A stretch of 17,150 bases of DNA from Bacteroidota bacterium (lineage in GTDB: Bacteria > Bacteroidota > Bacteroidia > NS11-12g > UBA955). The stretch is taken from NCBI GenBank assembly GCA_027488495.1, contig JAIYBO010000147.1, positions 1 to 17,150 on the forward strand, written 5' to 3'. Shown here piece after piece: positions 1 to 6,865 of this stretch. Position 1 is the first letter of the stretch. Every line of letters starts with the position of its first letter. Below the pieces are notes generated by a model. That model was not told where the DNA came from and did not search any database. It was given only the letters and a program-made list of their open reading frames with translations. The position numbers and the translations under genes are program-made.

Positions 1-279
1 CCCTTGAGACGATTTGGCCTTTCTCGCAGAAAATCATTCATGTGGGGACAGCTATCGGGTGCTGTAGAACCACTGGCAGCCATGTTGGGCGTTGGACTGG
101 TGATGATTGCAACGCCGATTTTACCCTATGCACTGGCCTTTGCCGCCGGCGCAATGATTTACGTAGTTGTAGAAGAAGTAATTCCTGAAAGTCAGCGCGA
201 TGGACATACAGACAAAGCCACACTGGGGCTCATGTTTGGATTTGTTTTGATGATGGCTTTGGACGTGGGCTTGGGCTAA
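1..279 (+). CDS. ZIP-family metal transporter, C-terminal part (5' end outside window)
   Basis: The reading frame is open from base 1 and the true start lies upstream, so only about the last 92 codons are here. ZIP proteins move zinc, iron or other divalent metals into the cytoplasm across the inner membrane. The visible part holds two family hallmarks: a membrane segment with GQLSGAVEPLAAMLG, matching the metal-site helix with its conserved G-x-x-S-G-x-x-E-P pattern, and a later segment ending in GAMIYVVVEEVIPES, matching the helix that ends in the conserved E-x-x-P-E-S. A final hydrophobic helix closes the protein, as is normal for ZIPs. It converges on the minus-strand miaE gene with 28 bases between the stop codons, and I see no clear terminator hairpin there. 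Family assignment is confident; metal specificity cannot be told. Confidence 0.88.
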   Translation, partial: PLRRFGLSRRKSFMWGQLSGAVEPLAAMLGVGLVMIATPILPYALAFAAGAMIYVVVEEVIPESQRDGHTDKATLGLMFGFVLMMALDVGLG

Positions 280-307
280 ACAATTGGAACACCTCTAGCT
301 CACTCGA

Positions 308-1054
308 TCAATGAACCCGATCGCCGCGAAGTTCTAAATTCGCCATGATTTCTGCTTCAACTAGAAGCATTTCTTCCCAACGCTGCTTCACTTGATCTTC
401 GGGCAAATAGTGTTTTGCCAAATCAATAAACATGCGGTAATGTCCGGCCTCTGACACCATGAATTCATAATAAAACTTACGGAGGTATTCATCGTTACAG
501 TACAAACTCAACAACCTAAATCGCTCGCAAGATCTGGCTTCAACCATCGCCGAAACCAACAAATATTCCATCATGGTTTGCTCCCTCGAGCCACCTTTGC
601 GCATTTGATTGTGCAACGCAACCACATATTCATCTTTCCGCTGACGGCCCAAAGCCATACCACGCTTTTTCAATTCTTTCAATACTTTGCGAAAATGGCC
701 CCACTCCTCGGCCACCAAAGGAGTAACCTCATCAACCAACTTCACATGATCTGAAAATTTCACAATCAGCGTAATGCCCATGGTGGCAGCTTTTTGTTCG
801 CAGAATGCATGATCCGTTAAAATCTCTTCGATGGATTTTTCAGCCACATTCACCCAGCGTGGATCGGTTGGCAATTTCAAACCCAACATGCGCACAGCCT
901 CTAGATTGGCCGACAAAGTAGTATTGTGGGCGGTGTCTAACTCTGCGCCCATTTCTGAAGTTGTAGAAGCATCGTCAATTACACCCTCCTCCGAAAAAAA
1001 CTCGTCGGAATAGCCTGGGTGTGACACCGTTACATGTTGTTCTTTGGGTTTCAT
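308..1054 (-). CDS. miaE: tRNA-(ms2io6A37) hydroxylase, MiaE family
   Basis: MiaE is a diiron monooxygenase that hydroxylates the isopentenyl group of 2-methylthio-N6-isopentenyladenosine at position 37 of some tRNAs. The 248-residue product carries the ferritin-like diiron ligand pattern: E86, E117-x-x-H120 (in EEWGH), E172 (in VEARSCERF) and E202-x-x-H205 (in SEAGHY). The family core begins at about residue 57 (LGLKLPTDPRW). The first 55 residues are an acidic, Ser/Thr-rich extension that homologues of about 190 residues would lack, and Met56 is an alternative start. I keep the long form because its ATG directly abuts the rpiB stop (TAAATG), which suggests translational coupling. It is last in the fabG-tatC-rpiB-miaE operon. 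Function is confident from motifs; the start is uncertain. Confidence 0.88.
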   Translation of the reverse strand: MKPKEQHVTVSHPGYSDEFFSEEGVIDDASTTSEMGAELDTAHNTTLSANLEAVRMLGLKLPTDPRWVNVAEKSIEEILTDHAFCEQKAATMGITLIVKFSDHVKLVDEVTPLVAEEWGHFRKVLKELKKRGMALGRQRKDEYVVALHNQMRKGGSREQTMMEYLLVSAMVEARSCERFRLLSLYCNDEYLRKFYYEFMVSEAGHYRMFIDLAKHYLPEDQVKQRWEEMLLVEAEIMANLELRGDRVH

Positions 1055-1492
1055 TTAACCTTCAATTTTGTTCACGCGATTCAAATGCCTACCGCCTTCA
1101 AAATCCATGTTCAAATAGGCGTCCACAATGGCAAAAGCCTTTTCTTGAGATATGAATCTAGCGGGCAAGCAAATCACATTGGCATCGTTGTGCTGTTTGG
1201 CCAAGGCACTGATTTCTGGCTCCCAACAAAGTGCGGCACGAACACCCACATGCTTGTTCGCCGTAATGCAAACGCCATTGCCACTGCCACAAATCAAAAT
1301 ACCACAATCGGCCGTTTTTGATTCAACCGCAGCACCTACTTTGTGCGCAAAATCTGGATAGTCTACGCTATCGGCAGAATCCGGACCCATGTCTTGCACG
1401 TTGTAGCCTTGTTCAACTAGGTAAACAAGCAAATCATTTTTCAATTCGAATCCCGCGTGATCCGATCCCAAAGCGATGGTTTTATTGTTCAT
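1055..1492 (-). CDS. rpiB: Ribose-5-phosphate isomerase B
   Basis: RpiB interconverts ribose 5-phosphate and ribulose 5-phosphate in the non-oxidative pentose phosphate pathway, in the cytoplasm. At 145 residues it has the usual length for the RpiB/LacA/LacB family. Visible motifs are the N-terminal phosphate-binding GSDHAGF (9-15), the catalytic-cysteine loop ICGSGNG (67-73, Cys68) and the conserved HNDAN (101-105). The start ATG overlaps the last codons of tatC by 11 bases, and the stop directly abuts the ATG of miaE, so it sits in a tightly coupled operon. Some RpiB relatives act on allose or galactose 6-phosphate, but nothing nearby suggests a sugar-specific pathway, so ribose 5-phosphate is the natural call. 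Confidence 0.94.
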   Translation of the reverse strand: MNNKTIALGSDHAGFELKNDLLVYLVEQGYNVQDMGPDSADSVDYPDFAHKVGAAVESKTADCGILICGSGNGVCITANKHVGVRAALCWEPEISALAKQHNDANVICLPARFISQEKAFAIVDAYLNMDFEGGRHLNRVNKIEG

Positions 1493-2318
1493 TTTCTCGA
1501 TTTTTTTCTACTCTTTTGGCCACCTGAATGCCCACCAAATACAATCCCATGAGCGGTGTTCCCAACAACAATTGACTAAATACATCTGGCGATGGCGTTG
1601 CGATACCCGCAATCAAGAAGATAATCACCACCGCATAACGCCAGTTCTTTTTCAAAAAAGCACTGTTTACGATGCCCAATCGGGCCAATACGTAAATCAA
1701 TACAGGCAATTCAAACACCAACCCCGTTGCCAAGCTCATGAATGTCACAAAGCCCGTAACACTGGTTATGGTAATAATATTTTGAATTTGGGGATTCAGT
1801 GAATAACCCAACAAAAAATTCGATGCCAGAGGCACCAAAAAGAAATACGCAAAAAACAAACCCGTAAAAAACAACAAAGAAACCACACCCAAACTCCTGC
1901 GGGTCTTTTGAATCTCTTTCTCACTCAATGCAGGGCGGATAAAACTCCAAACTTGATATATAATATACGGAAAAGCAACCACAAATCCAACAACAAACGC
2001 AATTTTAAATGCGCTAACGAACTGACCTTGTATTTGTTGACTTTGCATCGACAACGGCGGGGGTGTCCAACAAAGTGCATCAGAATGGGTCAAAAATCGT
2101 CCAGCCTTACAAAAGAAACGATATCCAAAAAAATCAGGTTTAAACGGACTCAAAACAATCCAATCGAACAATTTTTCAACGTAGATGAAACCAATCACTG
2201 TGCCGGTGAGCACAACAATGGCCACGCGAAACAATCGCTTTCGGAGTTCATCGATGTGGTCGAAAAACCCCATATTCTTTTCGTAAGGATAAACTTCTTC
2301 CTGTTGATCTAAGGGCAT
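1482..2318 (-). CDS. tatC: Sec-independent (Tat) protein translocase subunit TatC
   Basis: TatC is the inner-membrane receptor that recognises twin-arginine signal peptides and, with TatA-type subunits, exports folded proteins. The 278-residue product has the TatC hallmarks: cytoplasmic HIDELRKRL (21-29) before the first membrane helix, the FPYIIYQVWSFIRPAL block (116-131), FELP with a membrane glutamate (E203) and ATPSPD (240-245) near the last helices. About six hydrophobic segments fit the family. The first periplasmic loop (about 55-98) is long and holds two cysteines, C70 and C83; I recall this as typical of Bacteroidota TatC rather than unusual. Met16 is an alternative start. It lies 25 bases after fabG and overlaps rpiB by 11 bases. 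No tatA or tatB gene is in the window, so those subunits must be encoded elsewhere. Confidence 0.95.
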   Translation of the reverse strand: MPLDQQEEVYPYEKNMGFFDHIDELRKRLFRVAIVVLTGTVIGFIYVEKLFDWIVLSPFKPDFFGYRFFCKAGRFLTHSDALCWTPPPLSMQSQQIQGQFVSAFKIAFVVGFVVAFPYIIYQVWSFIRPALSEKEIQKTRRSLGVVSLLFFTGLFFAYFFLVPLASNFLLGYSLNPQIQNIITITSVTGFVTFMSLATGLVFELPVLIYVLARLGIVNSAFLKKNWRYAVVIIFLIAGIATPSPDVFSQLLLGTPLMGLYLVGIQVAKRVEKNRENEQ

Positions 2319-2343
2319 GGTGTGCGAAATTCCTATGGCAAAA

Positions 2344-3087
2344 TTACATCAACATACCGCCGCACACCGAAAGTGTTTGTCCGGTCACGTAGGCACTCAT
2401 ATCGCTGGCCAAAAACAAGCAAACATTGGCAACGTCTTCTGGGGTTCCACCGCGCTTCAATGGAATGGTTTCGGCCCACTGTTTGCGAACGTTTTCATCC
2501 AACGCATGTGTCATTTCAGTTTCAATAAATCCAGGAGCCACCGCATTGCATCGAACATTTCTACTGCCCAATTCCTTGGCGATACTCTTGGTAAATCCAA
2601 TCATTCCCGCTTTTGACGCCGCATAATTCGCTTGACCCGCATTGCCCATAACCCCAACAACCGAAGTCATATTGATGATACTGCCCGCGCGATTGCCCAA
2701 AAAGTGCTTCAAAAAAGCTTTCGTGAGGTTAAAAGCCGACTTCAAATTGGTATTGATTACGTCATCCCACTGCTCCTCTGTCATTCTCAACATCAAGGTA
2801 TCCCTTGTAATTCCGGCGTTGTTGATCAAACAATCAATTTTCCCAAAATCCGCAATCACGGTTTCGGCCAATGCCATACTTTGTTCAAAATTGGCAGCAT
2901 CCGATTGATATCCTTTCACTTTCACCCCATACAAACTGGTTAATTCTTGTTCAAAAGCACGGGCTTTTTCTACCGAAGAAGCGAAGGTGAAGGCAATGTT
3001 ACAGCCATTTTTGGCGAAAATCTCAGCAATTCCTTTGCCGATTCCTCGTGAGGCGCCTGTAATTAGAGCGGTTTTTCCTTGAAGCAT
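2344..3087 (-). CDS. fabG: 3-oxoacyl-[acyl-carrier-protein] reductase
   Basis: FabG reduces 3-oxoacyl-ACP to 3-hydroxyacyl-ACP with NADPH in the type II fatty acid synthesis cycle. The 247-residue product is a classical short-chain dehydrogenase: TGASRGIG nucleotide loop (10-17), NNAG (89-92), and the catalytic set N114, S142, Y155, K159 in Y-A-A-S-K. The C-terminal stretch PGFIETEMT and the ending VTGQTLSVCGGMLM closely follow FabG. The frame is open to an ATG at 3123, but I choose the ATG at 3087: the protein then begins MLQGKTALITG as FabG proteins do, and it leaves the palindromic promoter outside the coding region. It is the first gene of the minus-strand operon and is divergent from recG. 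Other reductases share this fold, but the sequence is FabG-like throughout. Confidence 0.92.
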   Translation of the reverse strand: MLQGKTALITGASRGIGKGIAEIFAKNGCNIAFTFASSVEKARAFEQELTSLYGVKVKGYQSDAANFEQSMALAETVIADFGKIDCLINNAGITRDTLMLRMTEEQWDDVINTNLKSAFNLTKAFLKHFLGNRAGSIINMTSVVGVMGNAGQANYAASKAGMIGFTKSIAKELGSRNVRCNAVAPGFIETEMTHALDENVRKQWAETIPLKRGGTPEDVANVCLFLASDMSAYVTGQTLSVCGGMLM

Positions 3088-3090
3088 GCT

Positions 3091-3111
3091 GCGAAGATAA
3101 CTTATCTTCGC
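3091..3111. promoter_or_regulatory. Palindromic bidirectional promoter between fabG and recG
   Basis: The 27 bases between the two start codons contain a perfect inverted repeat with 10-base arms (GCGAAGATAA / TTATCTTCGC) around a single central C. Each strand therefore carries TATCTTCG, one mismatch from the Bacteroidota -7 box TAnnTTTG: plus strand 3103-3110, minus strand 3099-3092. Each box ends exactly 4 bases before its ATG (3115 and 3087). For recG a TTG at 3079-3081, inside fabG, lies 21 bases upstream of the box and fits the -33 element. No comparable -33 is visible for fabG. The inference is that both transcripts start at or next to the start codon and that the two promoters overlap, so polymerase cannot use both at once. 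Confidence 0.6.
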
Positions 3112-3114
3112 GAA

Positions 3115-5214
3115 ATGCCCCATTGGTTGGATACGGGAATTGAGTATTTAAAAGGTGTTGGTCCACAAAGGGCCGAAGCCTTAAAGAAAGAACTCGGCAT
3201 TCATACGTTGGGCGATTTGCTCAGTCACTACCCTTTTCGGCACGAAGACCGATCCCAAGTATACACCATTGCCTCTTTGCGCGGGGATGATGTATGGGTG
3301 CAATTGCAAGGCAAAATCAGGGCCATTGGCATCGCCGGAACCGGACAAGGACGAAGATATGTAGCCATTTTATCTGATGGCACAGCGGAAATCGAGTTGG
3401 TATGGTTCAAAGGCATTGTCTACGTTGATAAAATGCTAAATCCGGGTACAACCTACAGGGTTTACGGCAAAATCAACAACTTCAAAGGGAAAATGAGCAT
3501 CGCCCACCCCGAATTGGACGCCCTGTTGCCCAACTCGCCCAGCCAGCCCCTCTCCATGGTGCCCGTTTATCCGCTCACAGAGGGCATGCGCAGAAAAAAA
3601 TTGGAGAACAAATTCCTGGTCACAGCCGCGCAAAATGCTGTAACCAGCCCCCTCTTCAACATCCCCGAGAACCTGCCCAACGCCATACTAGAAAAATACA
3701 AATTCATTTCACGGAGAGATGCCATCAAAGAACTGCATTTCCCCCAAAACCTCTCTCGGCTGGAAGAGGCCAAGCGCAGGCTCAAATTCGAAGAACTTTT
3801 CTATCTTCAGCTCAGGCATCTATTGCTCAAAGGCTTTCGAAACAGAAACTACAAAGGGCTGATTTTCAACCATGTTGGCACCCATTTCAACGATTTCTAC
3901 AACAATCACCTCCCCTTTGAACTCACCGGTGCGCAAAAAAGGGTTCTCAAAGAAATTCGAAACGATTTCAAAACCGGATTGCAATGCAATAGACTCATTC
4001 AAGGCGATGTAGGCTCAGGAAAAACCATGGTGGCCATGCTCAGCATGCTCATCGCCATCGACAATGGATATCAGGCCTGCATGATGGCACCCACAGAAAT
4101 CCTTGCCACCCAGCACTTCGTAGGCCTCCAAGATTGGGTCAACAGCCTTGGTTTGCGCATCGAACTACTTACCGGATCAACCCCAAAGAAAAAAAGAGAA
4201 CTGCTACTCAAAGACCTGTCAGAAGGCAACATCCATATCCTGGTTGGCACGCATGCACTCATCGAACAAGATGTGCAATACCAAAAATTGGGTCTAGTTG
4301 TCATCGATGAACAACACCGATTTGGCGTAGCGCAAAGGGCCAAACTGTGGAAAAAAGGACAATCGTTACCGCACATATTGGTCATGACAGCCACCCCCAT
4401 TCCACGTACCCTGGCGATGACTGTTTATGGCGACTTGGAGGTGAGTGTGATCGATGAAATGCCAGCAGGTAGAAAGCCCATCGTTACAGTGCATAGGCAA
4501 GAATCGATGCGACCGGCCATCATGGACTTCATCAAGAACGAAATTGCAAAAGGCAGGCAGATCTACTACGTTTTTCCGCTCATCGAAGACAGTGAAAAAC
4601 TGGATTTAAACAGCTTGATGAGTGGATACGATATGGTCAGTGGTTATTTGTCGCCGCCAGAATTCAAATACAGCATCGTACATGGCAAACTAAAACCGGC
4701 TGAAAAAGATGCGGCCATGAACCAATTCAAAAACCATCAAACCGATATTTTGATTGCCACAACCGTGATTGAAGTGGGTGTAAACGTGCCCAACGCGTCG
4801 GTTATGGTGATTGAGAATGCAGAACGATTTGGATTGGCGCAATTGCATCAGCTGCGCGGCAGAGTGGGCCGAGGCAATGAACAAAGTTATTGCATCCTCA
4901 TTACCAAGCCCGGCTTGAGTGAAAATGGCTACAAGCGAATTGCCACCATGGTGAGAACCAATGACGGCTTCGAAATTGCCAAAGTAGACCTAGAACTGAG
5001 AGGTCCGGGCGAATTGGATGGCACAAAACAAAGCGGGGTACTTGAATTGAAGTTGGCCGATATTCGCCACGATGAATCCACTTTGATCGCCAGCCGGGTT
5101 GAAGCCCAATTGTGGCTAGAACGCGATGAACTGCTGCAAAACCCAGACAGCGAGCCCATTAAATCGGAATTGGCCAAAATCCCAAATCGCACCGTTTGGA
5201 GCAAAATCTCCTAA
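3115..5214 (+). CDS. recG: ATP-dependent DNA helicase RecG
   Basis: RecG is a superfamily 2 double-strand DNA translocase that remodels stalled replication forks and Holliday junctions. The 699-residue product has the expected order: an N-terminal region with a helix-hairpin-helix-like KGVGPQRAEAL (13-23), the wedge/OB domain (about 55-135), then the helicase core with Walker A GDVGSGKT (297-304), DEQH box (398-401), TATPIPRTLAMT (425-436) and the motif VI-type QLRGRVGRG (579-587). Length is normal for the family. The frame opens at 3079, but the ATG at 3115 gives the usual N-terminus (MPHWLDTGIEYLKGVG) and lies 4 bases after a -7 box; the upstream ATG would overlap both fabG and the promoter. 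It is transcribed alone, and 91 bases separate it from the next gene. Confidence 0.96.
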   Translation: MPHWLDTGIEYLKGVGPQRAEALKKELGIHTLGDLLSHYPFRHEDRSQVYTIASLRGDDVWVQLQGKIRAIGIAGTGQGRRYVAILSDGTAEIELVWFKGIVYVDKMLNPGTTYRVYGKINNFKGKMSIAHPELDALLPNSPSQPLSMVPVYPLTEGMRRKKLENKFLVTAAQNAVTSPLFNIPENLPNAILEKYKFISRRDAIKELHFPQNLSRLEEAKRRLKFEELFYLQLRHLLLKGFRNRNYKGLIFNHVGTHFNDFYNNHLPFELTGAQKRVLKEIRNDFKTGLQCNRLIQGDVGSGKTMVAMLSMLIAIDNGYQACMMAPTEILATQHFVGLQDWVNSLGLRIELLTGSTPKKKRELLLKDLSEGNIHILVGTHALIEQDVQYQKLGLVVIDEQHRFGVAQRAKLWKKGQSLPHILVMTATPIPRTLAMTVYGDLEVSVIDEMPAGRKPIVTVHRQESMRPAIMDFIKNEIAKGRQIYYVFPLIEDSEKLDLNSLMSGYDMVSGYLSPPEFKYSIVHGKLKPAEKDAAMNQFKNHQTDILIATTVIEVGVNVPNASVMVIENAERFGLAQLHQLRGRVGRGNEQSYCILITKPGLSENGYKRIATMVRTNDGFEIAKVDLELRGPGELDGTKQSGVLELKLADIRHDESTLIASRVEAQLWLERDELLQNPDSEPIKSELAKIPNRTVWSKIS

Positions 5215-5259
5215 CTCTCATCGCCCCGGAAAAAATAATTTGAACGAATTTTGGGTTAG

Positions 5260-5293
5260 TTGATTCTCAATCCAAATTGGAGCACTAATTTCA
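5260..5293 (+). promoter_or_regulatory. Possible weak promoter and inverted repeat upstream of the mlaE-like gene
   Basis: In the 91 bases between recG and the permease gene, TAATTTCA (5286-5293) resembles the -7 box TAnnTTTG with two mismatches, and a TTG lies 23 bases upstream (5260-5262). Between them is a short inverted repeat, TCCAA-A-TTGGA (5271-5281), which could be an operator or chance. The spacer would leave a 12-base leader before the ATG at 5306. This is a weak match offered mainly because a new transcription unit should begin here. Confidence 0.25.
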
Positions 5294-5305
5294 CGACATC
5301 AAACG

Positions 5306-6064
5306 ATGAAAATATTCTCAGAAATAGGCCGATACATTTTGTTCATGCGATTTGTATTTAAGCGCCCAGATAGAGGGAGGGTTTTTTGGAACATGTTGCT
5401 GCGCGAAATGAATTTGATTGGCATCGATTCATTGATTGTGGTGATATTGATTGCCACAATAACGGGTGCTGTAACCACGATTCAAACAGCGAGCCAGTTG
5501 GCCTCTGATTCAGGTATATTACCACCCAGCATGTTCCCCATGGCGATTGTAGGTTCTGTGGTGGGTTCTAGCTCTATCTTGGAATTGGCACCAACCATTA
5601 CCTGTTTGGTATTGGCAGGAAAAATTGGGGCGAACATCGCATCCGAAATTGGCAACATGCAGGTAAGTGAGCAAATCGATGCGTATGAAGTGATGGGCAT
5701 CAACTCCAAAGGATTTGTGTCGTTACCGAAAGTGGTTGCTGGCATCATCATGATCCCATGTTTGATCCTCGTTTCCAGCTTTTTATTGATATTGGGCGGT
5801 TTAATCGCCGCAAAACTTACCGGAATCATGACGATGGACGAATACGTTACCGGCCTCAGAAGTTCGTTTGTCCCCCACTATGCCAAAGTACTCATGGTGA
5901 AAAGCGTGGTATTTTCATTCATTATCACGAGTTTAAGTTGTTTCCAGGGATACTACACAGTGGGTGGCGCCTTAGAAGTGGGTGAAGCAGGCACAAAGGC
6001 TGTTACCAAAATTTGTGTCATGATTTTGCTATTCGATTTGATCATTGCCAAGTTGCTACTTTAA
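5306..6064 (+). CDS. MlaE-type (MCE) lipid ABC transporter permease
   Basis: The product is a 252-residue integral membrane permease of the MlaE/YrbE/Ttg2B family, the inner-membrane part of MCE transporters that move phospholipids between inner and outer membranes. The diagnostic central block is clear: ELAPT (93-97), AGKIGANIASEIG (104-116) and EQIDAYEVMG (122-131), followed by hydrophobic helices and the late GYYTVGGALEVGEAGTKAV block (215-233). The N-terminal stretch (residues 1-35) is basic and probably an interfacial helix. It is followed after 38 bases by the matching ATPase gene, so the two form an operon. No MlaD/MCE gene follows, unlike the common Bacteroidota order permease-ATPase-MCE. 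Family is confident; substrate is inferred from the family only. Confidence 0.93.
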   Translation: MKIFSEIGRYILFMRFVFKRPDRGRVFWNMLLREMNLIGIDSLIVVILIATITGAVTTIQTASQLASDSGILPPSMFPMAIVGSVVGSSSILELAPTITCLVLAGKIGANIASEIGNMQVSEQIDAYEVMGINSKGFVSLPKVVAGIIMIPCLILVSSFLLILGGLIAAKLTGIMTMDEYVTGLRSSFVPHYAKVLMVKSVVFSFIITSLSCFQGYYTVGGALEVGEAGTKAVTKICVMILLFDLIIAKLLL

Positions 6065-6102
6065 TCTTTGACTAACCCAACGGGCATTTACCTCGAACAC
6101 AA

Positions 6103-6834
6103 ATGATTCAATTAAAAGACCTAAACAAGTACTTCGGAGATAAACACGTTCTGAAGAACATCAATGCAAACTTTTTACCCGGCGTTGCCAACTTGGTCAT
6201 TGGCGCTTCCGGCGGAGGAAAAAGCGTACTTGTGAAAACCATGGTTGGGTTAGAAACACCCAGCAGTGGCAGTGTGCTTTTCGAAGACCGCGACTACAAT
6301 CGCTTGGAATACGAAGAAAAACAAGTCCTGCGCAGAGAAATCGGGATGCTGTTCCAAGGCACCGCCCTATTTGATTCGCTCACCGTTGAACAAAATGTAG
6401 AATTCCCTTTGCTCATGTTTTCGAATATGACCAAAGAAGAAAGACAAGACCGCGTAAACAATTGCCTATCCCGCGTAAATTTGGTGAATGCCAACAAGAA
6501 AACGCCCGCTGAGATATCTGGAGGGATGAAAAAACGGGTGGGCATCGCCAGAGCCATCGCACTCAATATCAAATACTTGTTTTGCGACGAACCCAACAGC
6601 GGACTCGATCCTCTCACTTCTCGGGTGATCGATGCTTTGCTTGAGGACATCACCAAGGAGTTTGGCATCACAACCATCATCAACAGCCACGACATGAAAA
6701 CGGTGAAGGAAATTGGCGAACACATCGTATTCATGCATCAGGGAGAAAAATGGTGGGAAGGCAGCAACAAAGATTTGGCCGAAGCACAAAAAAGCAACAA
6801 AGAATTGGATGCTTTTGTGAAAGCCAGTTTTTAA
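6103..6834 (+). CDS. MlaF-type ABC transporter ATP-binding protein
   Basis: This 243-residue cytoplasmic ATPase powers the permease encoded just upstream. It contains a full ABC domain: Walker A GASGGGKS (34-41), Q-loop Q85 (LFQGTALFDSLTV, a form typical of the MlaF branch), signature ISGGMKKRVGIARA (138-151), Walker B YLFCDEPNSGLDP (158-170) and switch histidine H196. The SGGM-KRVG signature and the ALFDSLTV stretch separate it from amino acid or lipoprotein exporters. It is convergent with the following minus-strand lipoprotein gene, 31 bases apart, with only a poor hairpin between. The partner MCE protein and periplasmic or outer-membrane components are not in the window. Confidence 0.94.
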   Translation: MIQLKDLNKYFGDKHVLKNINANFLPGVANLVIGASGGGKSVLVKTMVGLETPSSGSVLFEDRDYNRLEYEEKQVLRREIGMLFQGTALFDSLTVEQNVEFPLLMFSNMTKEERQDRVNNCLSRVNLVNANKKTPAEISGGMKKRVGIARAIALNIKYLFCDEPNSGLDPLTSRVIDALLEDITKEFGITTIINSHDMKTVKEIGEHIVFMHQGEKWWEGSNKDLAEAQKSNKELDAFVKASF

Positions 6835-6865
6835 TTTATCAATACTTAATTACCAAGCGTTCGCA

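Noticed and set aside
3088..3123. Upstream in-frame ATGs extending fabG to 3123 and recG to 3079
   Set aside because: They would make the two divergent genes overlap and translate the palindromic promoter, and family N-termini match the shorter forms.
6063..6070. AATCTTTG between the permease and ATPase genes, considered as an internal -7 box
   Set aside because: It lacks the leading T of TAnnTTTG, and the 38-base spacing of functionally paired genes suggests a single transcript.
6294..6734. A 146-codon open frame on the minus strand inside the MlaF-type ATPase gene
   Set aside because: It lies antisense to a strongly conserved ATPase, has no recognisable domain or leader, and is best explained as a codon-usage shadow. 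Similar long antisense frames at 9789-10115 (parB) and 4071-4400 (recG) were dismissed for the same reason.
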